Shown: positions 20,617 through 30,438 of the stretch, piece by piece
Numbering within the stretch: the first letter of the stretch is position 1
Layout of the letters: each line of letters opens with the position of its first letter
From: Humulus lupulus
Taxonomy: Eukaryota; Streptophyta; Magnoliopsida; Rosales; Cannabaceae
DNA: 64,000 bases
NCBI RefSeq assembly: GCF_963169125.1
Contig: NC_084797.1
Span: forward strand, 91,235,868-91,299,867
Reading direction: 5' to 3'
Made by a program: the position numbers and the translations under genes
The notes under the pieces: model-generated
The model's database searches: none
What the model was told of the DNA's origin: nothing
Seen by the model: the letters and a program-made list of their open reading frames with translations, nothing else

Positions 20617-22430
20617 GTAGGGGTGATGAGCCAAACCTACCGAACAGAGGTCAGTATCCCCCTGGTAACAGGAGGGACTCAGAGTTAGGCTCTGCGGTCC
20701 GGGGTCCCTCATGGCACGATGATGCACGGGGACACCACGACCAGCGCAGGCCACACTCTAACGCTCGGGACATTTCAGCCAGGAATGGAAATCGAGGGAA
20801 CAGTCGATCCCACCATAGCCAGTCGAGGTTCAGAGATGGCCATGGATATAATGAGGCTGACTCAGGCAAGGGGAACGCTGGCCGAAGGAATGAAGAAAGA
20901 GGTAAAGGCAGGAGCCAGGTACCTCAAGATGACCAACCCAATAGATGGGATGCTGGGGGGCAGCCCAAACAAAATAATGTCTTCAACCGGCTCGGGGGTA
21001 GCGAGCAGCGGAGAAGAGATGAGGATTTGCGTGATGTAATTAACGATCGCCGCGAGCGGCATGGCGAGAACGTCCCCCCAGCGAAAGAGGCCATAGCGAT
21101 TCCTGCCGCTGTACAGGCCTAGATAGATGCCCTCAACCAGGCAGTGCAACAGCTGGTCAGGGGAAGGACATCTTACATCGACCACAATAGGAGGAAATGC
21201 ACTCCTTTCATACAGAAGATAGCTAATGCCGAAACTCTAAGCAAGTTCAAAATTCCTACACTCCCAAACTTTGACGGGTATGGAGACCCAGTGTCTCATG
21301 TCAACAAGTTTGAAATTCAAATGGACATTCAGAAAGTGTTCGAAGATGCTCGGTGCAGGATCTTCCCTGCAACACTTTCTGAAGCTGCGCAGGAATGGTT
21401 TTTTAAGTTCCCTCCCGCAAGCATAGTTTCCTGGGAAATGTTCATAAGGGAGTTTTATGGACAGTTCTATGCAGGTCGTGTGCATCCAACCGAAGCAAAC
21501 CAGCTGGTTGAAATTCGCCAGCAGGATGGGGAGTCAGTAAAGGACTACATCCAGCGCTTTATGCAAGCGGCGGCTGGAGCAAAAACGGTGGGGGATGAAG
21601 GCAAAATGATGGCCATTACTGCAGGGGTTAAACGTCGTTCTCCCCTCTGGAAAAGTCTCCGAAAGGAAGGAGTGAGAACTACCCAAGATTTCTTAGACCG
21701 AGCTGATCGCTACATCAAGCTCGAAGAAGCCATTGCTGATGATGGAAAGCCCTCAAGCAAGGATAAGAAGGCTTCCGAACTCGCCAAAGCATCCAATGGT
21801 TCCAAACCTAATGGCAACGGCAAAGGCAACGGCAACGGCAATGGCAAGAATGGTGGAAAACAGCCGTATAACGAGCCTTCCACCACCGACAACAAATGAG
21901 CCAAGGGTAATCGTTATGAACCTCGGTTCACTAAATACACTGCCCTCGTTGAGTCTCGGGGAGAGGTTTATTAGGCCACAAGCTCTAGTGTGCCTTACAA
22001 AAAACCTGGCCCCATTCGGAAGGATATTTCGAAGAGAGACACTACCAAGTTCTGTCATTATCATAATGACTACGGACATGACAGCAATGAATGCAACCAG
22101 TTGAAAGACGAAATCGAGTTCCTTATTAGACAAGGACACTTGAGAAGATACGTACGGGCCTCGGGAAATTCCCAACGAGAAGCTCTGGGTGGCAATGAGC
22201 AAGCGCCCACGCGCCAACGCTCGCCACCCTTACAGCCTGCCCCCGTGACTGGAACACTCTTAACCATCTGTGGAGGCCCGCACCTCACGCGAAATAGCGG
22301 AAAGGCCAGGGAACGATATGCTCGGACTCTGCGCCATGACCAGGACATCGAAATGATGACTGTGGAGGACCGTGCACCAAAAAAGGCTCGGTCAGAGGAA
22401 GGTGAGATAACCTTCTCTGATGGCGATGCC
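20617..22430 (+). pseudogene. Tat1 gag, C-terminal part (capsid and nucleocapsid)
   Basis: This continues the frame from 14802. It opens with an Arg/His/Asn-rich basic region. The Retrotrans_gag capsid block follows: LPNFDGYGDPVSHV, EAAQEWFFKFPPASI, MFIREFYGQFYAGR (about 21260-21480). Then come a Gly/Asn/Lys-rich linker (NGNGKGNGNGNGKN) and the Tat-style knuckle FCHYHNDYGHDSNECNQLK (22050-22106). In-frame stops are TAG 21120-21122, TGA 21897-21899 and TAG 21972-21974. Tat2 has CAG, CGA and CAG at these codons, so all three are C-to-T changes. No frameshift. Confidence 0.9.
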
Positions 22431-22976
22431 CAACACGTCAGGTTCCCACATTCCGATCCGCTGGTCGTGGACATCCAGATGGCCAACATGATGGTGAAAA
22501 GAGTACTGGTCGATACAAGAAGTTCAATGAATATCCTGTATAAATCAACACTGGAACGCATGAAATTGTCCATTAAGGACTTGGAGCCTTGCAACCAAAT
22601 GATATACGGCTTCTCTGGAGAAGGAATCGCCCCCGCCGGATTGATCAAACTCCCAGTAACGACGGGTACAGCGCCTGCAACAAGGACATTACTCGCCACT
22701 TTTGTAGTGGTCGATTGTCCCTCGGCGTACAATGCCGTTATTGGAAGGCCTATATTGGTTGATCTACGGGCCGTCATCTCTATGTGGCACTTGGCCATGA
22801 AGTTCCCAACAGACGCGGGGGTAAGACGCGTGTTGGGAAACCAGAGGGAAGCCAGGGAGTGCTACAACGCCTCAATCACAAAGGCGAAGAGTGGGACGTC
22901 GAAGAGCGCTACCTCAGATAGGTTGCAGATGGCAGTTGATACATAAACCAAATCCGGTGATGAAGTCACCAAATAG
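22431..22976 (+). pseudogene. Tat1 aspartic protease
   Basis: The active-site block reads KRVLVDTRSSMNILY: the catalytic Asp (22512-22514) is kept, but the following Gly is Arg (AGA, 22518-22520). NAVIGRPILVDLRAVIS is the second family block. TAA at 22944-22946 stands where Tat2 has CAA. TAG at 22974-22976 coincides with a TAA in Tat2 and may be ancestral (see findings). Confidence 0.86.
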
Positions 22977-24536
22977 GGTGTTGCCCAAAGTGAGGATAGA
23001 GATTTGGATCCTCGCTTTGGGGATTTTGAAGAAAATTTTGGACCCGTCGAGGACCTGGAGGAGGTCCAACTCGACAAAGAAGACCCGACCAGAGTCGTAA
23101 AGGTTGGGAAAAACTTAGAGCCTACCACGAAGAGCACACTGGTGGAATTTTTGTGAAAGAACCAGGAGGTTTTCACCTGGTCACATAAAGACATGGCTGG
23201 GATAGATCCCGCAGTTATCAGCCATGTCCTGAATATAGACAAGACCTTTCCACTCGTGCAACAAAAGAGAAGGCTACTCGATAAAGATAGATCAAGAGCC
23301 TTAAAAGACGAAGTCGAAAGACTAAAGGAGAATGGGTTCATTAGGGTGGCATTTTATCCATCGTGGGTCTCAAATCCAGTGCTGGTTCCCAAGCCTAACG
23401 ACAAATGGCGGACCTACGTGGATTTTACGGACCTCAATAAAGCCTGTCCGAAAGAATGCTTCCCACTCCCAAGAATCGACCAGTTGGTCGATGCAACTGC
23501 AGGGCATGAGATCCTCTCGTTCATGGATGCATATTCAGGCTACAACCAGATTAGCATGCACCCCCCTGACAAGGATCACACCAGCTTTCGGACCGATACG
23601 GGCTTATACTGTTACAAAGTAATGCCCTTCGGACTGAAAAACGCAGGTGCGACTTACCAACGGCTAGTCAACCACATGTTTAAGGAGCTAATAGGAGTAA
23701 ACATGGAGGTATACATGGATGACATGCTGGTAAAGTCTAAGAAGGCAGAAGGACATGTGAGGGATTTACAAGAGTGCTTTAGTGTGTTGAACAAATACCA
23801 GATGAAGTTAAATCCCCTCAAATGTTCCTTTGGAGTTGGATCAGGGAAGTTTTTGGGGTTCATTGTAAATTCAAGAGGAATCGAGGCCAACCCCGACAAG
23901 ATAAAAGCCTTGATCAACATGAAATCACCAGAAAGGATCAAAGATGTACAAAGTCTAACCGGAAGAATCGCAGCCCTAAGTAGATTCATTTCAAAATCAA
24001 CAGACAAGTGTGTCCCTTTTTTCAATCTACTTAGAAGAAATAAGAAGTTTGAATGGACAGGAGACTGCGAGCAAGCATTCCAGGCCTTGAAAGCCCATAT
24101 GGCACAGCCTCCCATCTTATCAAAGCCAATTGAAGGAGAAACTTTGTTTATTTACCTGGCGATTATTGAAGTTGCTGCTAGCGCGGTACTAGTGCGAGAG
24201 GAGGAAGGTGTACAAAAGGCAGTCTACTATGTCAGCAAGAGGCTGATCGGGGCAGAATTGAGATATCCACCAATCGAGAGGTTAGCATATTGCTTAATCC
24301 TGGCCTCTAGGAAACTACGCCCTTACTTTCAAGCCCATCCTATTACAGTTCTAACTGACCAGCCCCTTTGGCAAGTCCTCCAAAAACCAGAAGCGGCTGG
24401 AAGATTATTAAAATGGGCAGTCGAACTAGGGCAGTTCGATATAACCTATTCACCGTGAGCAGCAGTCAAGGGACAAGTCTTGGCCGACCTTATTGCAGAG
24501 TTCACCGAATTCCCAGACAGCGAACAGTGCGAATAG
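22977..24536 (+). pseudogene. Tat1 reverse transcriptase and first RNase H
   Basis: RT blocks read GFIRVAFYPSWVSNPVLVPK, FPLPRIDQLVDATAG, MPFGLKNAGATYQRLVN and the active site VYMDDMLVKS (YMDD at 23712-23723, intact). The thumb/connection includes FLGFIVNSRGIEANPDKI and LTGRIAALSRFI. RNase H continues with AVYYVSKRL, LKWAVELGQFDITYSP. Stops are TGA 23154-23156, TGA 24456-24458 and TAG 24534-24536. All sit in the unbroken gag-pol frame. Confidence 0.92.
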
Positions 24537-24968
24537 CCTAAAGCGCCTGAGCCTCAAGACAAAGCTCCTTCGTGGAAGTTATTCACGGATGGTTCATCCA
24601 ACGAAGCCCACGCTGGAGCGGGAGTGATATTGATAACGCCGGAAGGGTATCGATTTCACTGCGCCATCAGATTCGACTTCACCGCGTCAAATAATGAAGC
24701 GGAATACGAAGCACTCCTCGCTGGGTTGAGAATGGCGAAGGATATGAGCATAAAAACGCTTGATATCTACAGTGATTCACAGCTGGTAGTGAATCAGGTC
24801 CTAGGAGAATATCAAGCGCGAGGCTTGAAAATGGTGGCCTACTTAAATAAAACAAAAGACCTGCTAGCCCAGTTCACTAAATACACCCTCTAGCAAATCC
24901 CACGAGATCAGAATTCAAACGCAGATGCCTTAGCCAAACTCGCAAGCACGAAGGATGCTGACACTCTG
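24537..24968 (+). pseudogene. Tat1 second, archaeal-type RNase H (aRNH)
   Basis: WKLFTDGSSNEAHAGAGVIL (catalytic Asp at 24588-24590), NNEAEYEALLAGLRMA (catalytic Glu) and IYSDSQLVVNQVLGEY (catalytic Asp) show a complete second RNase H of the type gained by Tat-lineage elements. NSNADALAKLAS supplies the last catalytic Asp. One stop, TAG 24891-24893, where Tat2 has CAG. This domain sits between the weak first RNase H and integrase, its normal place in the lineage. Confidence 0.9.
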
Positions 24969-26285
24969 AACATTGTGCCAGTAGAAAGACTGAGTAAGCC
25001 AAGCATACAAGCGGCCGAATCCAGTATGGAGATTCGAATGGAAGATACATGGATGGCACCTTATTTGGAGTATCTGACAAATGGTACGCTACCAACTGAT
25101 AGAAACAAAGCCAGAACTCTACAAAGGCGAGCCGCTCGGTACATACTGGTCAATGGTGTTATGTACCGAAGAGGATATTCAATGCCACTACTCAGGTGCG
25201 TTACAGCAGACAAGGCTAAGGAACTCATGAAAGAGGTGCATGAAGGCTTCTGCGGGGATCACGCTGGGGGGCAGAGTTTGGCAAAGAAGATCCTAAGGCA
25301 AGGCTACTTCTGGCCAACTATGAACGAGGATTCGATGGAGTTTGTACGAAGATGCGATAAATGTCAAAGGTTCTCCAAGATCCCACGGGCAGCTCCAAAC
25401 GAATTGAAACAGATGCAAAGTCCGTGGCCTTTTGCAGTATGGGGGATAGATTTGATTGGATCCCTGCCTACAGGGAAAGGTAGAGTAAAGTACACAGTCG
25501 TGGCAATCGATTACTTCACCAAATGGGCCGAAGCTGAACCGCTCGCTACCATCACGACCAAGAAAGTCCTTGACTTTGTTATCAAAAACATTGTCTGTCG
25601 ATATGGTTTGCCTAGAAAGATAGTTTCAGACAACGGAACCCAGTTTGACAGTGACTTATTCACCGATTTCTGCGAAAGACATGGAGTCATTAAAAGCTTT
25701 TCTTCAGTTGCACACCCCCAGGTGAATGGGCAGTTCGAAGCCGTGAATAAAACCCTTAAAGACACCTTGAAGAAGAGGCTTGAAGAAGCTAAGGGAGCGT
25801 GGCCAGAGCAATTGCCTGAAGTCCTCTGGTCGTATAGAACGTATCACCGAACAGTGACAGGACATACCCCATTTTCCCTAGCCTATGGATATGAGGCAAT
25901 GTTGCCTGTCGAATTAGATCCCCCCTCACATCGACGTCTAACGTACGACCAGGACCAGAACAGCTAACTAATGATGGAATCCCTAGACTCGATTGACGAG
26001 ATACGGGAGAAGGCCCAACTCCGAGTTGCTGCATACCAACAAAAAGTCGCCCAGTACTTTAACTCCAAAGTTAAAGAAAGAAAATTCAACGTCGGAGACT
26101 TAGGGCTACGACGAGTTTTCTTAAATACCCGCGGCCCTACTGCTGGAGTGCTCGGACCTAATTGGGAAGGACCTTACCAGATTGAAGAAGTCCTTCATCT
26201 GGGCACCTATAAACTTGCACGCTTAAACGGAGATCTCGTTCCGCGTTATTGGAATGGAGAACACCTACGCAAGTATTATCAGTGA
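24969..26285 (+). pseudogene. Tat1 integrase
   Basis: The zinc region is HEGFCGDHAGGQ…RRCDKCQRF, with both Cys kept. The core Asp is in WGIDLIGSLPTGKG, the second in SDNGTQFDSDL, and the Glu in NGQFEAVNKTLKD. The C-terminal part carries NVGDLGLRRVF and a GPNWEGPYQIEEVLHLGTYKL SH3-like block. There is no chromodomain, as expected for Tat. TAA at 25965-25967 replaces Gln. The normal terminator is TGA 26283-26285 after RKYYQ. Confidence 0.92.
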
Positions 26286-26563
26286 ACAATCCTTTTTAAA
26301 GGACTGGCTTGTATTAATTCTTTCTTTTTACAAGTTTAGCAAAGAGGGTTAGCCACGCTATATGGCTAATCGCTCGTATATGTAAGATTCTATTTCAGGA
26401 TCACTCGTAAAGACATGTTTAGTCCATTTTTAATATGAGATTATAAGGGACTGTGCGCAACCAGTCATTCTTGCCAACCTTTGTGAATTTATATTTACAA
26501 GTATTTGTTCATTACGTGTGTTGTTTTGCTGTATTACAAGTATTATTTTTCACTCGAACAGGA

Positions 26564-26743
26564 ATGTTCGAACAGGTCATGGTCAAGGCAAGTGACCAAG
26601 GACCTAAAGCTCCTCGATCACTTGGGGGGCATATAAGGTACATCGGTAGAAAAGCATACCATGAGGTATGTAAACACATGAACAAAATGAGTGAAAGCAT
26701 GCTAAGGTACTTAGAGTATTTTTCAAAATTTATATATTGTTAA
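26564..26743 (+). CDS. Small ORF downstream of integrase, shared by both Tat copies
   Basis: An ATG-initiated frame of 59 codons beginning MFEQVMVKASDQGPKAPRS and containing AYHEVCKHMNKMSESMLRY. The Tat2 counterpart (56910-57065) has the same start and 51 codons with few changes. There is no recognised domain. The frame overlaps the internal polypurine-tract copy at 26620-26631, so the conservation may be due to the nucleic acid rather than a peptide. Both copies are recent, so open status alone is weak evidence. Confidence 0.35.
   Translation: MFEQVMVKASDQGPKAPRSLGGHIRYIGRKAYHEVCKHMNKMSESMLRYLEYFSKFIYC
26620..26631 (+). other. Internal copy of the Tat polypurine tract
   Basis: ACTTGGGGGGCA here is identical to the 12 bases at 30467-30478 that end in the 3' polypurine tract. 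It lies 335 bp after the integrase stop and is kept in Tat2 (56966-56977). It could act as a second plus-strand primer. Confidence 0.55.
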
Positions 26744-26977
26744 ATCATGCCAAAGTACTATGCTAAGTTCGGTCATACGAACAAATGTTATAATAAATGA
26801 AAATATTATAGCATCATGCAATCTTTTACACCGCAAGCATCACTGCTTGGATGTAATTGTTCAAGTAAAAGAAAAAGATTTACTGCCCGTGCAGCAAAGT
26901 TTAAAATAAAAATATTGTCTTTAAATCACGACCCGTGGGTCGTGTAATCAAAAAGAAAGAAAAAATAATGGAAAAGC

Positions 26978-27595
26978 TCAAGAGGCATTTGGTGCTGGAG
27001 GGTCATTAGCGGCATTCTAGTTGACAACATCCTCAACAGCCCCTTCTTCTTCTTCAGCACTAGCCAGGCTTGGGGAAGCAGGGATCCTTGCTCTTGCCTT
27101 CTCTTCAGCCAGTTGGGCAGTGCAGCGAGCCAGCTCGGCAGCCCTGACATCCTCTGAAAGATAGCTGAAGTCGGCTCCCTGATTGTGTTTCCAGAAGTTG
27201 TAAAAACATCGGAGCGTCGTCCTCTTATACCTTTCTAGATTTTTGGAGTTGTCGAGCTCTAGCTGCTTTACTTTGCCCTCAAGAGTGGCGATGGCCTCGT
27301 CCTTGGGCTTTAGCACCTCTTCCAATCTTCTGATTTCGCGAAGGTGGGTACGGCTGGAATCTTGATAGTCCTGCCTCAACTTTATCGCAGCTTCCTTTAC
27401 AGCTTCAGCCTCCGACAACTTTGTCACCGCAGTGTCCCTCTGTTGAACCATCGCCTCCAACTCCTTGGCGTGCCTGGCCTCTACAGCCGAAAGCTCCTCC
27501 ACTGCCTTCACTTGGTACCCCTCAATGGCCTTTGCCCTAGCCTGCTCGATGGTGGCTTGGGTGCGGGTGCGAGCAGTGGTGGCGGACAACAAAGC
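26978..27595 (-). CDS. Antisense gene, last exon (Tat1)
   Basis: It follows a 78-bp intron with a CTTCAG acceptor. It encodes an Ala/Glu/Lys-rich coiled coil (ATIEQARAKAIEGYQ, DTAVTKLSEAEAVKEAAI), then RCFYNFWKHNQGADF and a Glu-rich tail. The TAG at 27019-27017 is a CAG-to-TAG change judged against Tat2 (VEDATNQN); the ancestral stop is TGA 26980-26978. Confidence 0.78.
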
Positions 27596-27673
27596 CTGAA
27601 GACAGAGGATAAGAGTTAGAACCTGTGGCAAAGACTAAAAGACTAAGGCCAAAAAGATTAAAGAAGTACTTAC

Positions 27674-28116
27674 GCTGGCTATTTCGTTCAAGGTCCTATT
27701 CAGGATCAGGTCGACTGTCATATTTTTTGCCTCAACCATTGCATCTTCGACGTGGTCATTTTTCCTGATGAACGCAATGCGGTCTTTTGCTACTCGAACA
27801 GCACGTCTCAAGAGTTTGGCCCCAAGGGTCTCTTCCCGCCTGTCTTGTTCCCTGCTGGGTGCAGCCGGAGGAGGGTTCTTTGGAGCCAGAGGAGGGATCT
27901 TTGGAACGAGAGGAGTCTCTTTCTCGGCAGGGGCCAGATGATGAATGGAAGTTTGCCCAGCTGGCACGTCCCTGGGAGGGTCCTCTGTTCGTCTTTTCTT
28001 GGCCGGTCTCTGGCTTGTTTCGCCAGTTTGTCTCCGCGACGACTTCCTTCGGAGCTGAGGAACTTCTTCTTCCTCCTCAGCATTGTATAGATAGAAGACG
28101 TTGGGAGCGGCCATAT
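27674..28116 (-). CDS. Antisense gene, third coding exon (Tat1)
   Basis: It follows an 89-bp intron with a TGTGTGCAG acceptor. It reads MAAPNVFYLYNAEEEEEVP, a basic RRKSSRRQ patch, then a Pro-rich stretch and a helix ending NRTLNEIAS. The donor is GTAAGT. Spliced joining gives an Asp codon at the upstream junction. Confidence 0.78.
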
Positions 28117-28205
28117 CTGCACACAAGAAAAAGCATGCAAAAGGGTAATGATAAAAGAAGATGAAAATTCTTTATACAACAGAAAAGAGGTCACAAAGTG
28201 AATAC

Positions 28206-28728
28206 CCGAGCTACAATTACTGGTCGGTATACTATTGACTCTATTAGTCATACACTCATTATTTGGCATGAAGAACTCTGGCCCTAAATTTGGAGTATAT
28301 GTAAAGTTGCCCTCCCCGTCAAACAAATGACAGGGAATTGGCAAGCTACTTAAAAGCAAAATAATTTTACCGTTCTCATCAGAAGATTCCCCCAAGTCCA
28401 CAACTGGCTCTTTGGCCTTTTTTTTTCCCCTTGCCTTGGGGAGCAGAAGGCCTTTCTGCGGAAGGATTGCCCGTGGGCTCCCTGATTGTAACCCCTGTTG
28501 GCCTCCTCCTCCGAGGAGATGCAGGAGGTTACTGCTCGAGAACCCCCTCGGCAGTGGCATCGTCTACCACGGACCCTCTCGTTTCATGGCGAGGAGCCAG
28601 GAGGCCAGACAGCCTCAAGTTTTCATCGGTAACTAGGGACTTGACGCTTTTTTCTGCGTCTGTCATCCTGGCCAGTCTATTGGACCTCAACACCATGTCT
28701 GGTGTTGGGGTCGGACGTAACCATGGGC
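28206..28728 (-). CDS. Antisense gene, second coding exon (Tat1)
   Basis: The acceptor is TTTTAG before 28728. The exon reads PWLRPTPTPDMVLRSN, MTDAEKSVKSLVTDENLRL and, in the restored frame, FDGEGNFTYTPNLGPEFF to NCSS. The donor is GTATTC after 28206. The Tat1 exon has 523 bp and the Tat2 exon 521. One copy gained and the other lost a base, so 522 bp is ancestral and fits the splice phase. Confidence 0.75.
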
Positions 28729-28810
28729 CTAAAAGACAGATTACAGTTTGAGAAAAATGAAAGGAGACACCTTGATTAAAAGTATCGACCAGTCAAAGGC
28801 AAACACTTAC

Positions 28811-29639
28811 CTCCTCGAGCGAAGGCTAGGTTGTTGCTGGTTATGTCCGGTGTAAGGAAGTACTCCTTACTGTATTGCCCCACATTCGATATATGCGTGG
28901 TGTCACTCAGGAATGTCCGGTTGGTCTCCTGGTGATAGAAGTGGAAGAAACCCGTTCCATATTGTTGCGGGTTGGATTTAAGGTCAAAAAGATAGTTGAC
29001 CTCATGAGGGGTAGGTTCTGGCCATTTCTTGAGTTTATACAGGATATAGAGTGCGGCCAGCATTCTATATCCGTTTGGAGTAATTTGGAAGGGGGCGACA
29101 CCGAAATAATTGGCCACCCCCTCATAAAAAGGATGTAGAGGAAGGTAAGCCCCCGCCTCTAAGTGATACCGAGACCAGGCACTGTATATGCCCCCAAGGA
29201 GGTTAGCCCTTTGGTCTGCGGCATGAATTGTAATGGAAACCCCTGTAAGAGGGTATTTCCTGAAGTAGTTAGCAACCATCCGAATGGTCACTGAGCTGGT
29301 CGGGGAAGTATACCACTCGACATCAGCCAGATTCTGATGGCGAGGGCGGGCCCTGGCTTGGATATTAGGGTCAGGAGCAAGATTTTCTCGACCACTGGTC
29401 GAGGGAGCCCTAGCCTGCGAATCAGGCTGGGTAGGAAGGTTTGGACTATTTTCAGACTCAGGTCTTTTCTTGCCTACAGATTTGGAACGGGCCATTTGAG
29501 GAAGAGAAGGACGGGGTCTAGTAGAGGATCGTGAGAAGGGAATCTCGTGGACTCGGTCGGCCGGTTGTTCTTCGCCCTCGAGCAGTTGGGCGAGAAGATC
29601 ATCGTCGATGGGCCGTTCACCTCCCCACAAATCTGGCAT
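28811..29639 (-). CDS. Antisense gene, first coding exon (Tat1)
   Basis: 829 bp, intact in Tat1. It runs from MPDLWGG to NNLAFARG with a split Gly codon. The acceptor AG is at 29647-29646, and the donor after 28811 is GTAAGT. It includes a nuclear-localisation-like KKRPES patch and the Transposase_28-like block. The corresponding Tat2 exon (59957-59129) has exactly the same length but one TAG. Confidence 0.8.
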
Positions 29640-29651
29640 CAATGTCTGCAA

Positions 29652-30068
29652 ACAGAAGAATGGGGAGGTGAGGATAAAGAATTTTTAAAGGCTTTTTAGA
29701 ATAGCGCTGGACGAGTATAAAAAGCCAAGCTTTTATACAACAACATTCTAACAAAAAGCTAAGTATTCCATACGAACAGTTTGAAAGACGGATCAAAGGG
29801 TGAAAGCAAAAAGTTTTTTCAAGAAAGCTTTTTCAACTCCCCTTAGGGCGGGAAAAACCTATTTTCCAACTAGCCTAAAGATCGAATTTTTACTTCGATC
29901 TTACGTCCTAAAAATATGATCCTGACTATTAAACTAACTCGTAACCCTTTTTTTCCTACAAAACATTCTACTCACAAGCATCTCGAACTAGAAACAGATA
30001 AACTCAAACGGTCAACATACAGAAGCATGCACCACGAAAATTTGAAGCATAAGAATTCGAAAACTTAC
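29652..30068 (-). other. Leader intron of the antisense gene; otherwise non-coding
   Basis: No coding sequence is seen in either direction. The T-rich and A-rich composition is typical of plant introns. The matching Tat2 stretch is 59967-60384. Confidence 0.5.
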
Positions 30069-30260
30069 CAAGAAAATGATCGTGGAGATGGAAAAAGAGT
30101 CTTCGGAGATTAGGGAACTCTCGGTCTGAGTCTTGGAAATACAGAAGAAACGGTCTCCGGGGACGATTAAAGCTCTGGTTTTTAGGGTTTCTTGTGAAGA
30201 CAATGGCGTGCGTAAAAAGAAAAGGAAGATTTCGAAGGTATTATATAAGTTTGTCTGTGG
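30069..30260 (-). promoter_or_regulatory. Promoter and 5' UTR exon of the Tat1 antisense gene
   Basis: On the minus strand CTTATATAATACC (about 30250-30238) is a good TATA box. About 170 bases of pyrimidine-rich leader with stop codons follow. CTTG/GTAAGT at 30069/30068 is a strong splice donor that pairs with the acceptor at 29647-29646, giving a 423-bp leader intron. Tat2 keeps the TATA (about 60567-60555) and the donor (60385/60384). Confidence 0.65.
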
Positions 30261-30438
30261 CATTAAAAAGGTGTAATCATTAGTTTCCCTTTTTCGAAGT
30301 ATGGGGAAGCGGAATGGCCGTCGAATTATTTCTGGGGAACCGAAAAGACGTGATTAGACGGAAGTAGGTTACTTTTTCCAAGAACACACGAAGGGTTCTG
30401 ACACGTAAGGCGGGGTTACTGAAGAGTCGTTCGTTCAA

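Larger units (their letters stand above)
26978..29639 (-). pseudogene. Antisense spliced gene of Tat1 (ancestral product about 803 aa)
   Basis: Minus-strand coding exons are 29639-28811, 28728-28206, 28116-27674 and 27595-26978, each bounded by GT…AG and kept in phase. A 5' UTR exon ends at 30069. The start is ATG 29639-29637 (MPDLWGGERPIDDDLLAQLL), seven bases after a TTTGCAG acceptor. The product has a basic Ser/Pro-rich N-terminus and a central domain (LPLHPFYEGVANYFGVAPFQ, ITPNGYRMLAALYILYKLK) resembling the plant Transposase_28 type. An acidic/basic hinge and a long Ala/Glu coiled coil follow, then NFWKHNQGADFSYLSEDVR. Tat-lineage elements are known to carry an antisense ORF here; its function is unknown. 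Defects are a TAA in exon 3 (near 28531), one extra A in an A-run near 28425, and TAG 27019-27017, which removes the last 13 codons. Confidence 0.82.

Noticed and set aside
27344..28164. Several + strand frames over the antisense gene, including a 125-codon one at 27787-28164
   Set aside because: They are opposite the well-supported minus-strand exons and are not conserved in the same frames in Tat2.
28371..28380. A possible extra intron in the second coding exon of the antisense gene (GTAAAA after GATGAGAACG)
   Set aside because: The Tat1 frame reads straight through it, and splicing there to the available AG would break the phase.
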